In this document: positions 1 through 7,133 of the stretch, piece by piece | How the letters are laid out: each line of letters starts with the position of its first letter | How positions within the stretch are numbered: the stretch's first letter is position 1 | From: Paradesertivirga sp036399495 | GTDB taxonomy: Bacteria > Bacteroidota > Bacteroidia > Sphingobacteriales > Sphingobacteriaceae | Reading direction: 5' to 3' | Assembly (NCBI GenBank): GCA_036399495.1 | Contig: DASWMZ010000079.1 | Coordinates: 1 to 64,000, forward strand | DNA length: 64,000 nt | Program-made: the position numbers and the translations under genes | The notes under the pieces: model-generated | The model's database searches: none | What the model saw: only the letters and a program-made list of their open reading frames with translations | What the model was told of the DNA's origin: nothing

Positions 1-1464
1 GGCATGCCACCAGCCACTTTGCTGAGTGATATCGCCACGCTGATTAATAAATGCGGAGATTCCTGTGTTAGCAGAACGAGCCACCCAGCGGCGGGTTTCG
101 ATAGCTCTTAATTTTGCATAAACCAGGTGTTGGTCTTTACCGGATGTATTTCCCCACCACGCATCGTTAGTGATAATAGCTATAAACTGCGCCCCCTTAT
201 TTACATAGTCAGAAACGTATTCGCCCCAAACAGATTCGTAACAAATAACCGGAGCGGCCCCAATGCCGCTTTGCGTATAAAATACCGAAGGTTCTTTCTG
301 ACTTCCATAACCGCCCGTTGTGCCTCCAAACCCCGCGAAAACAGGTTTAAGAAACTCTAAAGCTGTTGAAAATGGCAGTAACTCAACACCCGGGACAAGT
401 TTAGACTTGTGGTAAAACTGAACTTTGGGCGAATTTTCAATCAGAACGGCAGCATTAAAGGAATCGTAATACTTTTTACTAACCACATCATAACTTGCAG
501 TTGCAGTTATAGGCGAATCATAAATGGCATAGCTTGAAATCCCCGTAAGGACATTAGCGTTGCGGTACTTTTTTAAGAAGCTTTGTGTTGCCAAATAGTT
601 GCTGTTGTTATGAATTGTTCCTTCATCTGTATCTTCCGGGATGGCGGTTTCCGGCCAGATAAAATATTCTGTATTTGCCTGTCCGATTGAATCGGATAGC
701 TTGAGAAGCTGCGTCAACTGAACGGAGGAGGGCATCTCTCCAAATTTTAAATAAGGGTCTATATTCGGCTGGACAACTACAATATTTGACGGATTGGTTT
801 TTTCCTGATAGTTGGTGTATATCGTGATAGAATATAATATTGGGATAATAACTAATCCTGCCAGGCTCCACGCTAATTTTTTAAGCTCGTTCTTCTCGCA
901 CAAAGCGATATAAATCTCAAAACCCAGGATATTAGCTAGTAACACCCATAAACTGCCACCGTAAACTCCCGTAAATTCATACCACTGTATTATCTGATGA
1001 AAGTTCGAAAAGCCATTTCCCAGATTCATCCAGGGGAAACTCAAATCCCAGGTTTGGTGCAGGTATTCGTAAGTTAACCAAAAGCAGATTAAGGCTGCGT
1101 AGCTGATTAATTTGCCGGTCACAAGTCTCATGCGTGAGTAAAGCCAAAAAGCTGTTGTCATCAGTAAGGCAGCTAATCCGAAAGGGATTATAGATACCAA
1201 CAAAGCAACAGGCACTGGCATTACCGCATTAAGCGAGTTGAAAACCCAATAAATACAGGAAGTGTTCCAGATAACAAAAGTAAAGAAAGCTAGCCCGAAC
1301 ACTCTTTTGCCTTTTTTCTTCGCGTCTGAATTAAGAATATTTTCTATGGCTATAAGTAAAGGAATAAAAGCCACCAGTAACAGAACTGATGTGTAGGATA
1401 TAGGTGGCCACGCAAGCCAGGCCGCAAAAGCGGTAGCAAAACCTAATAAATAATTGTTTCTCAC
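1..1464 (-). CDS. lnt: Apolipoprotein N-acyltransferase, 3' end cut by window
   Basis: Transfers the third acyl chain to the N-terminal cysteine of lipoproteins at the inner membrane. The open frame starts at a GTG (1464-1462, protein begins MRNNYLLGF) and runs off the window after 488 codons; no upstream ATG fits because the preceding gene stops at 1467. The first ~200 residues form several hydrophobic helices. The nitrilase-like domain follows, with the three catalytic regions visible: WPETAIPE (Glu), YHKSKLVPGVE (Lys) and PVICYESVWG (Cys). The last codons read ISAFINQRGDITQQSGWWHA, as expected ~50 residues before the C terminus of family members. It lies 2 bp after the PH/SHOCT gene on the same strand, so the two are probably cotranscribed. 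The many lipoproteins in this window would be its substrates. Confidence 0.96.
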   Translation of the reverse strand, partial: MRNNYLLGFATAFAAWLAWPPISYTSVLLLVAFIPLLIAIENILNSDAKKKGKRVFGLAFFTFVIWNTSCIYWVFNSLNAVMPVPVALLVSIIPFGLAALLMTTAFWLYSRMRLVTGKLISYAALICFWLTYEYLHQTWDLSFPWMNLGNGFSNFHQIIQWYEFTGVYGGSLWVLLANILGFEIYIALCEKNELKKLAWSLAGLVIIPILYSITIYTNYQEKTNPSNIVVVQPNIDPYLKFGEMPSSVQLTQLLKLSDSIGQANTEYFIWPETAIPEDTDEGTIHNNSNYLATQSFLKKYRNANVLTGISSYAIYDSPITATASYDVVSKKYYDSFNAAVLIENSPKVQFYHKSKLVPGVELLPFSTALEFLKPVFAGFGGTTGGYGSQKEPSVFYTQSGIGAAPVICYESVWGEYVSDYVNKGAQFIAIITNDAWWGNTSGKDQHLVYAKLRAIETRRWVARSANTGISAFINQRGDITQQSGWWHA

Positions 1465-1466
1465 GC

Positions 1467-2135
1467 TTATAATTGAGATAAAATATCGGCTTTCTTAGCT
1501 TCGTATTCTTCCTGAGTGATCAGTTGCCGTTCGAATAGTCCTTTAAGCTTTTGCAGCTTTTGGGTTAACTCATCTTCGGGTGTTGCCGGAGCTTCCTGGA
1601 CCGGTAAAGTTGTGGCTACCGGTACTACAGGTACACTTGGTCCGTCGAGGCTGGGTTGAAAGCTTTGCTCTATAACGGGTTTCGCCTCAATTTCATTTTG
1701 CGGTCTCAAAGCTTTTTCTTTTTCCAGGGCACGTGCTCGTTCCTCTTCGCGAAAGCGTTCTAGTTGTTGGTTACAAAACTGAAAAAGTTTACGTGCTTGT
1801 ATTTTGGGAATATAATCTACAGTCAGATTTTCGCCTGTTAAAGGAACGGCAGTAAACTTTGCGCCGAAAAACTCCTCTTTAAAGGATACCTCCTTGATGT
1901 CTTTCCAGCTATAAATGTCAAAGTTGGTAGTCAGACCCAAATTTCCAGGCTGGCAAAAAACCAGGCGCTTGTCTGTTACCACAACAGAGTCAGGGATTAA
2001 TGTTACGGCAGGTTTTTTCTGTACCGCCAGATACACCACTTGCTCGCCGGGAGTAAGCATGTCTTCTATTTTCCCCAACACCTTTTCGGCTGTTTTAGGG
2101 TCTTGTTCTTCGTTTATATAAGGTTCTATACGCAT
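1467..2135 (-). CDS. PH-domain protein with C-terminal SHOCT domain
   Basis: 222 residues. The N-terminal half (about 28-135) reads like a bacterial PH domain: a beta-rich stretch with VVVTDKRLVFCQPG and then IYSWKDIKEVSF, the usual pattern in which a basic/aromatic strand is followed by a W-x-D-I turn. A charged helix (about 125-145) and a Pro/Val-rich linker follow. The last ~35 residues (ELTQKLQKLKGLFERQ, then ITQEEYEAKKADILSQL) are a typical SHOCT oligomerisation module. There are no membrane segments or signal peptide. The role is unknown; such proteins are thought to act in oligomeric or membrane-associated scaffolds. It sits immediately upstream of lnt, in the same direction. Confidence 0.85.
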   Translation of the reverse strand: MRIEPYINEEQDPKTAEKVLGKIEDMLTPGEQVVYLAVQKKPAVTLIPDSVVVTDKRLVFCQPGNLGLTTNFDIYSWKDIKEVSFKEEFFGAKFTAVPLTGENLTVDYIPKIQARKLFQFCNQQLERFREEERARALEKEKALRPQNEIEAKPVIEQSFQPSLDGPSVPVVPVATTLPVQEAPATPEDELTQKLQKLKGLFERQLITQEEYEAKKADILSQL

Positions 2136-2177
2136 CTTAAATATTCAAAAGTTTAAACTCAATCTTGGATTCTAGTA

Positions 2178-2891
2178 TTACTCCTCACTCATCCTGTCCG
2201 TCTTCACTTTCCCTTTTCTTTCAGTCCCCGCAACACAAAGTACCAATTCGCCTTTTAAGGTATGTGTTTCAAAATAGTTCTTTATATCTATTAATGTCCC
2301 TCTTACCGTTTCTTCGAACATTTTTGTCAACTCCCTCGATACAGATGCCTGGCGTTCTTTCCCCAGTACAACAGCAAGTTCTTCAAGTGTTTTCAATATT
2401 CTATGCGGCGATTCATAAAATATCATTGTGCGTTCTTCAACTGCCAATTCTTTCAGACGTGTTTGCCTTCCTTTCTTTACAGGAAGAAATCCCTCGAAAG
2501 TGAACCTGTCGCAAGGCAGGCCGGAGTTAACCAGCGCTGGTACAAAAGCTGTGGCTCCAGGCAAGCATTCAATTTCAATTTCATTCTTCAACACTTCTCT
2601 TACCAGGAAGAAGCCAGGGTCGGAAATGGCAGGAGTTCCTGCATCAGATATCAGCGCTACATTTTTTCCTTCCTTCAAAAACCGAACAATCTCACTGCTC
2701 GCTTTATGTTCGTTATGCTGATGGTGGGCGAAAACTTTCTTATCAATTTCAAAATGCTTCAGTAAAGGGCCGCTGGTCCGCGTGTCTTCAGCTAAAATAA
2801 TATCTGCTTCTTTCAGTATCCTGATGGCCCTTAAAGTAATATCTTCCAGGTTGCCGATAGGCGTTGGTACGAGATAGAGTTTGCCTGTCAT
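2178..2891 (-). CDS. rsmI: 16S rRNA (cytidine1402-2'-O)-methyltransferase RsmI
   Basis: SAM-dependent tetrapyrrole-methylase-fold enzyme that 2'-O-methylates C1402 of 16S rRNA in the decoding centre. The 237-residue protein shows the family signatures in order: LYLVPTPIGNLEDITLRA at the N terminus, AEDTRTSGPLLKHF, the glycine-rich ALISDAGTPAISDPG, CLPGATAFVPALVNSGL, and FYESPHRILKTL. It is slightly shorter than E. coli RsmI because the C-terminal helical domain is reduced, as is common in Bacteroidota. Its ATG overlaps the TGA of the upstream nuclease gene by 4 bp (2888-2891), so the two are translationally coupled. Confidence 0.97.
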   Translation of the reverse strand: MTGKLYLVPTPIGNLEDITLRAIRILKEADIILAEDTRTSGPLLKHFEIDKKVFAHHQHNEHKASSEIVRFLKEGKNVALISDAGTPAISDPGFFLVREVLKNEIEIECLPGATAFVPALVNSGLPCDRFTFEGFLPVKKGRQTRLKELAVEERTMIFYESPHRILKTLEELAVVLGKERQASVSRELTKMFEETVRGTLIDIKNYFETHTLKGELVLCVAGTERKGKVKTDRMSEE

Positions 2892-4009
2892 AGCTTTGCC
2901 TGTAATTTTTGTTGTTCCTCTTCTATGATTTTTCGCAACTCTTCTTCCTTAGGCAGGTTTATCATGTATTTATTCACGAACACCTGTTGAGGTAAACCGG
3001 CCGTGCTGTATTTAACTAAACTCTCGTTTTTGCTGGCGCAAAGAATAATCCCGATAGGTGGATTGTCTCCTTCATTGGTTTCATTTTCATTATAATAATT
3101 CAAGTAAACATTCATTTGCCCTGCATCAGCATGGCTGAATTCACCTAATTTTAAATCGATGAGCACATTGCATTTTAAAATGCGATGATAAAAAACCAGG
3201 TCTATTCGATAATGCGTATTGTCGAACGTGATGCGTTTTTGCCGCGCTTCGAAGCAAAAGCCACGGCCCATTTCTAACAGGAAAGTTTGGAGATGATTGA
3301 TTATCGCTTGCTCCAGGTCCGATTCGGAATATTCGGCTTCTTCTTTTAAGCCTAAGAACTCCAGCACAAACGGGTTGCGAAATACATCTTCCGGCAACAG
3401 CCGCTCTTGGTTATGGTGTTTTTCTAAGACGGCTTGCTTGTTGGTGCTTAATCCCGTTCGTTCAAAAAGCATGCTGTTCATGGCTCGTTGCAACTCTCTT
3501 ACCGACCAGTTGTTTTTTAATGCTTCTAATTCATAGAAATTACGTTTTAGCTCGGTATCGGCTTTCAGCAATTCTATAATATGAGTGAAACTTAATTGAT
3601 TTAAAAGCTTGTTAATATCTGTTCTTTGCGGTGCTGTAGCGGCCGGATTTTGAGCAGTAATCAATTTTGCAGTCACTGACTGCAAAATGTTAAACTTCTG
3701 AAATTCAGATAAATACAATTTTGCAGTCACTGACTGCAAAATGTTTGGATAGGCTAAATAGAAAGTTTTAAAGAGATATAAGTTCCTTTCAGACATGCCA
3801 GAAATATGCATGGCACGTTGAGCTAGTTCTTTTAATATCCTCTGTCCATATTCAGCCCGGTCGGCCCCATTTAATTCATACTCCGCAATATAAAACCCGA
3901 ATAACCAGTTACGCATAGTCAGAGCGGTATTAACCTGCCGCTGCGCTTGTTGCTGAAAGTATTTTTGGGTTTCGCTAATAAGAAAAACCAGCTCATTTAT
4001 ATCCGGCAT
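2888..4009 (-). CDS. DUF1016/YhcG-type PDDEXK nuclease-domain protein
   Basis: 373 residues. The N-terminal DUF1016 helical domain (about 5-200) contains LTMRNWLFGFYIAEYE and SERNLYLFKTFYLAYP. The C-terminal PDDEXK domain (about 215-365) contains the putative catalytic Asp in YRIDLVFYH, the D-x-K of VLIDLKLGEF and the downstream AGQMNVYLNYY helix. Family members are thought to be nucleases linked to DNA processing or mobile-element and defence functions; the substrate is not known. The linker at residues 89-116 contains NILQSVTAKL twice, 18 residues apart, encoded by two copies of a 23-bp palindrome. The stop codon overlaps rsmI, so an accessory gene appears inserted ahead of a housekeeping gene. 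Translation starts at the ATG at 4009; serS is divergent. Confidence 0.88.
   Translation of the reverse strand: MPDINELVFLISETQKYFQQQAQRQVNTALTMRNWLFGFYIAEYELNGADRAEYGQRILKELAQRAMHISGMSERNLYLFKTFYLAYPNILQSVTAKLYLSEFQKFNILQSVTAKLITAQNPAATAPQRTDINKLLNQLSFTHIIELLKADTELKRNFYELEALKNNWSVRELQRAMNSMLFERTGLSTNKQAVLEKHHNQERLLPEDVFRNPFVLEFLGLKEEAEYSESDLEQAIINHLQTFLLEMGRGFCFEARQKRITFDNTHYRIDLVFYHRILKCNVLIDLKLGEFSHADAGQMNVYLNYYNENETNEGDNPPIGIILCASKNESLVKYSTAGLPQQVFVNKYMINLPKEEELRKIIEEEQQKLQAKL
3662..3744. repeat. Two in-frame copies of a palindromic 29-bp repeat inside the nuclease gene
   Basis: The 29 bases at 3662-3690 recur exactly at 3716-3744. The core of each copy (3665-3687 and 3719-3741) is a perfect inverted repeat with 11-bp arms (TTTTGCAGTCA / TGACTGCAAAA) around one central base. 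The offset is 54 bp, so both copies are read in the same frame and each encodes ILQSVTAK. Confidence 0.9.
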
Positions 4010-4080
4010 ACTGTAGAAACCTAAGGATTATCTTGTTTCAAAAAAACCGACAACAATCACCCACAACTCGTAACTGATAT

Positions 4081-4088
4081 TATCTTTG
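4081..4088 (+). promoter_or_regulatory. Bacteroidota -7 promoter element for serS
   Basis: TATCTTTG matches the TAnnTTTG consensus exactly and lies 16 bp upstream of the serS ATG. No clear TTTG -33 box is visible at the expected distance. Confidence 0.6.
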
Positions 4089-4104
4089 TCGAAATTTCTG
4101 AACA

Positions 4105-5376
4105 ATGCTGCAAGTTAATTATATCCGTGAAAACAGGGAAAACGTTTTAGAGCGATTGACTGTAAAGAATTTCAAACAACCAGAACTGGTAGATGAAATA
4201 ATTACTTTAGACGATGAACGCCGAAAAACCCAGGTTCGGCTTGATGATGTTTCTGCGCAGTCTAATTCAATTGCAAAGCAGATAGGAGATTTAATGCGTC
4301 AGGGGGAAAAGCAGAAGGCAGAAAGCTTGAAAGCAGAAAGCCCGATGTTAAAGGAGCAGGCGAAAACTTTAAGCGAGCAATTAGCGGCTATTGAGGAGAA
4401 TCTTCAGTCTAAAATTGTAATACTTCCAAATTTACCGCATCTCTCCGTTCCAAAAGGATCAAACCCCGAAGAAAATGAAGTGGTTCTCGAGCATGGCGAA
4501 AAACCGCATCTCTCTGAAAAAGCCTTGCCCCATTGGGAGTTAGCGGCTAAATACGATATTATAGACTTTGAACTTGGGAATAAAATAGCAGGTGCGGGGT
4601 TTCCTGTATATAAAGGAAAGGGCGCGAAACTTCAACGTGCTTTGATTAACTTTTTTTTAGATAACGCAGAAGTTGCCGGCTACCGCGAAATGCAGCCTCC
4701 AATAGTTGTGAATGCAGCCTCTGGTTTTGGAACAGGTCAGCTTCCTGACAAAGAAGGCCAGATGTATCATATCGGTATTGACAATCTCTATCTTATACCA
4801 ACCGCAGAAGTACCTGTAACCAATTTATACCGCGATGTAATAATAAAGGAGGAAGAATTACCAATTAAAAATTGCGCATATACTCCCTGCTTTCGCCGCG
4901 AAGCAGGTTCATACGGCGCTCATGTACGAGGCTTAAACAGATTGCATCAGTTTGATAAGGTGGAAATCGTGCAAATTGTTCATCCGGATAAATCTTACGA
5001 CACATTGGAGGCAATGAGTCAATACGTGCAATCTTTATTACAGAAACTTGAACTACCTTATCGCGTTTTGCGACTTTGTGGTGGCGATATGAGCTTCGCC
5101 TCTGCATTAACTTACGATATGGAAACATGGTGCGCTGCTCAGGCGCGCTGGCTGGAAGTCTCTTCGGTTTCTAACTTTGAAACTTTTCAAAGTAACCGTT
5201 TAAAGCTTCGCTTTAAGAGCAAAGAAGATAAGCCTCAATTAGCGCATACCTTAAATGGGAGTGCTCTTGCGCTGCCACGGATTGTTGCTACGTTACTAGA
5301 AAATAATCAAACAGACAGGGGTATAAAAATTCCAACTGCTTTGGTGCCTTACACCAAATTCGAGTGGATAGATTGA
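4105..5376 (+). CDS. serS: Seryl-tRNA synthetase
   Basis: Class II aminoacyl-tRNA synthetase charging tRNA-Ser (and tRNA-Sec where present) in the cytoplasm. The full-length 423-residue protein has the N-terminal antiparallel coiled-coil arm (about 25-105, rich in K/E/Q: SAQSNSIAKQIGDLMRQGEK), then the catalytic core. Motif 2 is visible as CFRREAGSYGAHVRGLNRLH, followed by FDKVEIV. Motif 3 lies near the C terminus (LNGSALALPRIVATLLENNQ). The start ATG at 4105 sits just downstream of a -7 element. The gene is monocistronic and diverges from the nuclease gene. Confidence 0.98.
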   Translation: MLQVNYIRENRENVLERLTVKNFKQPELVDEIITLDDERRKTQVRLDDVSAQSNSIAKQIGDLMRQGEKQKAESLKAESPMLKEQAKTLSEQLAAIEENLQSKIVILPNLPHLSVPKGSNPEENEVVLEHGEKPHLSEKALPHWELAAKYDIIDFELGNKIAGAGFPVYKGKGAKLQRALINFFLDNAEVAGYREMQPPIVVNAASGFGTGQLPDKEGQMYHIGIDNLYLIPTAEVPVTNLYRDVIIKEEELPIKNCAYTPCFRREAGSYGAHVRGLNRLHQFDKVEIVQIVHPDKSYDTLEAMSQYVQSLLQKLELPYRVLRLCGGDMSFASALTYDMETWCAAQARWLEVSSVSNFETFQSNRLKLRFKSKEDKPQLAHTLNGSALALPRIVATLLENNQTDRGIKIPTALVPYTKFEWID

Positions 5377-5515
5377 GGAGAGATTTCATTTTAAAAAGTA
5401 AAAACAATTAAAAATTTTCACGGTTATTAAAGTCTGTGATGAATATTCTGAAAGGATCTAAGGGGAAAGGGTGTGTGATAAGAGTTCAGCCCAAATTATT
5501 TCAAATAATACAAAT

Positions 5516-5537
5516 TAGCCAGTTTATAGCCAGTTTA
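5516..5537. repeat. Perfect tandem 11-bp duplication upstream of response regulator
   Basis: TAGCCAGTTTA occurs twice back to back (5516-5526, 5527-5537), about 30 bp upstream of the response-regulator start. One turn of the helix separates the copies, so it could be a protein-binding site, but no regulator is known. Confidence 0.5.
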
Positions 5538-5568
5538 GCTCTCAATAATTAAGAACGAATAAACCTGT

Positions 5569-5946
5569 ATGTCTAAACGTATACTAATTTTTGATGATGA
5601 TGTTGATATCCTTTCCATTTGCACTTATATTCTTGAAGAGCAAGGCTGGGAGGTTCATACATCGCAGCATTGCAATAACATCGATACTGCCGTTAGAAGT
5701 ATTCAGCCGGATGTTATCCTGATGGATAACTGGATTCCCGATACAGGCGGTGTAATTGCAACTCAAACATTAAAAAGCCAGCCAGATTTAAAAGACATAC
5801 CTGTTATTTATTTTTCAGCTAATAATGACATACAATCACTTGCTAAACAAGCGGGTGCCGATACTTTTTTAGAAAAGCCTTTTGATTTGAATGAGCTCGA
5901 AAAGGTTATTAATAGAATGGCTACTAACAGAAGCAAATCAGCTTAA
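5569..5946 (+). CDS. Stand-alone CheY-like response regulator receiver
   Basis: 125 residues, a single REC domain without an output domain. The acidic pocket (FDDDVDI, residues 8-14), phosphoacceptor Asp53 in ILMDNWIP, Ser83 in IYFSANN and Lys103 in LEKPFDL are all present. No histidine kinase is nearby. It is clearly a paralogue of the gene at 15474-15833, with the same residues at identical positions. It probably relays or buffers phosphoryl groups or acts by protein-protein contact; the partner cannot be told from the sequence. Its 3' end overlaps convergent recO by 9 bp. Confidence 0.92.
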   Translation: MSKRILIFDDDVDILSICTYILEEQGWEVHTSQHCNNIDTAVRSIQPDVILMDNWIPDTGGVIATQTLKSQPDLKDIPVIYFSANNDIQSLAKQAGADTFLEKPFDLNELEKVINRMATNRSKSA

Positions 5947-6663
5947 AACTTCCTCTAATATTAAGTGCGATTTTACTTCTCCGAAACTCTCTATATGGAG
6001 CCGGTAATAATTTAAAATCTTTTTTAGTAAGTCTTTTCTTTTAGGCAGCGCTAATGTTACTTGAGAAAGATTTTCAAAAGTGGCATTGATCAACAGAGAG
6101 AAATCTTTTGTCAGGCCTTCATCCAAAATGTAAAGATGGGGCGGCTGCGAAACCGAATATACACCGCCTTTCAAATCAAAGAATGATGCATCTCGCTCTA
6201 ATGTCCTGTCGGGATAAAACCCTAAATACTTCGTCAGCTTTATTAAAAAATATAAATGAAAGTTAGCAATTCCTTCCTGGCTTCTATCCAACAGTTCTAT
6301 AGAGCTGAAAATGAAATTGAACATAGCTTCATCCTCATAGTGCATCTTAAGTGATTTGTAAAGCACTTCGTTGATGAATAAGGCTAGCGAACTTTTAACT
6401 ACATCATAAGGAATACTTTGTAAGATAGGCTGGTTTCTCAATTCCGAGATCCGTTGAAGATTTCCGTTAGGTTTATGATACACAATCATCTCCAGCAAAT
6501 GCAAAGGCTGCAGCATGTTAAGTTTGACCTTTGCTTTCGGCTTTTTTACACCATTAACTAAATACGATTGCAAGCCAAATTTTTCGGTAAATATTTGCAC
6601 TACAATACTGCTTTCAGAATAGGGGGTTGTTTTTAAAATAATTCCCCGGGTTTTATGAAGCAT
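5938..6663 (-). CDS. recO: DNA repair protein RecO
   Basis: Recombination mediator that works with RecR (and RecF) to load RecA on SSB-coated single-stranded DNA. 241 residues: the N-terminal OB fold is recognised from KTRGIILKTTPYSESSIVV, FTEKFGLQSYLVNGVK and the following basic strand, then a helical domain (VKSSLALFINEVLYKSL). The protein contains no cysteines, so the zinc ribbon seen in some RecO proteins is absent. The ATG overlaps the end of the upstream dgkA-like gene by 11 bp, indicating an operon. Confidence 0.95.
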   Translation of the reverse strand: MLHKTRGIILKTTPYSESSIVVQIFTEKFGLQSYLVNGVKKPKAKVKLNMLQPLHLLEMIVYHKPNGNLQRISELRNQPILQSIPYDVVKSSLALFINEVLYKSLKMHYEDEAMFNFIFSSIELLDRSQEGIANFHLYFLIKLTKYLGFYPDRTLERDASFFDLKGGVYSVSQPPHLYILDEGLTKDFSLLINATFENLSQVTLALPKRKDLLKKILNYYRLHIESFGEVKSHLILEEVLS

Positions 6664-7012
6664 AGGAAATGAGCTTTGGTAGGAAAACGCACAGTCCGAT
6701 TAGTGCGGATAATATTGCGGTAATCAAAACAGCAGCTGATGATAAATCCTTAACAATGCCTGCCTTTGGATGATAATCTGGCGAAACAAGATCGACAAGG
6801 ACTTCGAGCGCAGTATTGAAGATTTCTGTTATCAGTACCAGTCCAATTGCTGTCATTATCCATAGCCATTCAGTTAAATCCAGCTCAAAAAAGAACCCTA
6901 AAGCAATAACCACAATTGCAGAAAAAGTATGGAATTTAAAATTTATTTGAGTCGAAAAAGCATAGATAACACCCTTTGCTGCATATGTAAAACCTTTGAA
7001 AAACTTAATCAT
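6653..7012 (-). CDS. dgkA: Diacylglycerol/undecaprenol kinase family protein
   Basis: 119-residue integral membrane lipid kinase. It shows the family arrangement: an amphipathic N terminus (MIKFFKGFTYAAKGV), three transmembrane helices, and the signature ITEIFNTALEVLVDLV followed by KAGIVKDLSSAAVLITA, carrying the catalytic Glu and the Asn/Asp/Lys residues. Members phosphorylate diacylglycerol or undecaprenol to recycle lipid carriers; the substrate is not decidable from sequence. It overlaps recO at its 3' end and diverges from the MMPL exporter. Confidence 0.93.
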   Translation of the reverse strand: MIKFFKGFTYAAKGVIYAFSTQINFKFHTFSAIVVIALGFFFELDLTEWLWIMTAIGLVLITEIFNTALEVLVDLVSPDYHPKAGIVKDLSSAAVLITAILSALIGLCVFLPKLISYAS

Positions 7013-7097
7013 AACGCTCTGCTCATTTCACATTATTAGATTTAATCACTACCCTTCATCCAGGATGATTGTAGGATAGCAAATTAAGTAATTTTTG

Positions 7098-7105
7098 TAG
7101 TTTTG
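7098..7105 (+). promoter_or_regulatory. Bacteroidota -7 element for the MMPL exporter
   Basis: TAGTTTTG matches TAnnTTTG and predicts a short leader of about 20 nt before the ATG at 7134. No convincing -33 TTTG is seen at normal spacing. Confidence 0.55.
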
Positions 7106-7133
7106 CGGCCTGTAAGTGCTTTAGGTTTTAATT

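Noticed and set aside
623..871. Minus-strand ORF of 82 codons inside lnt
   Set aside because: It is a shadow frame of lnt; the lnt frame is open across the whole region with all catalytic motifs.
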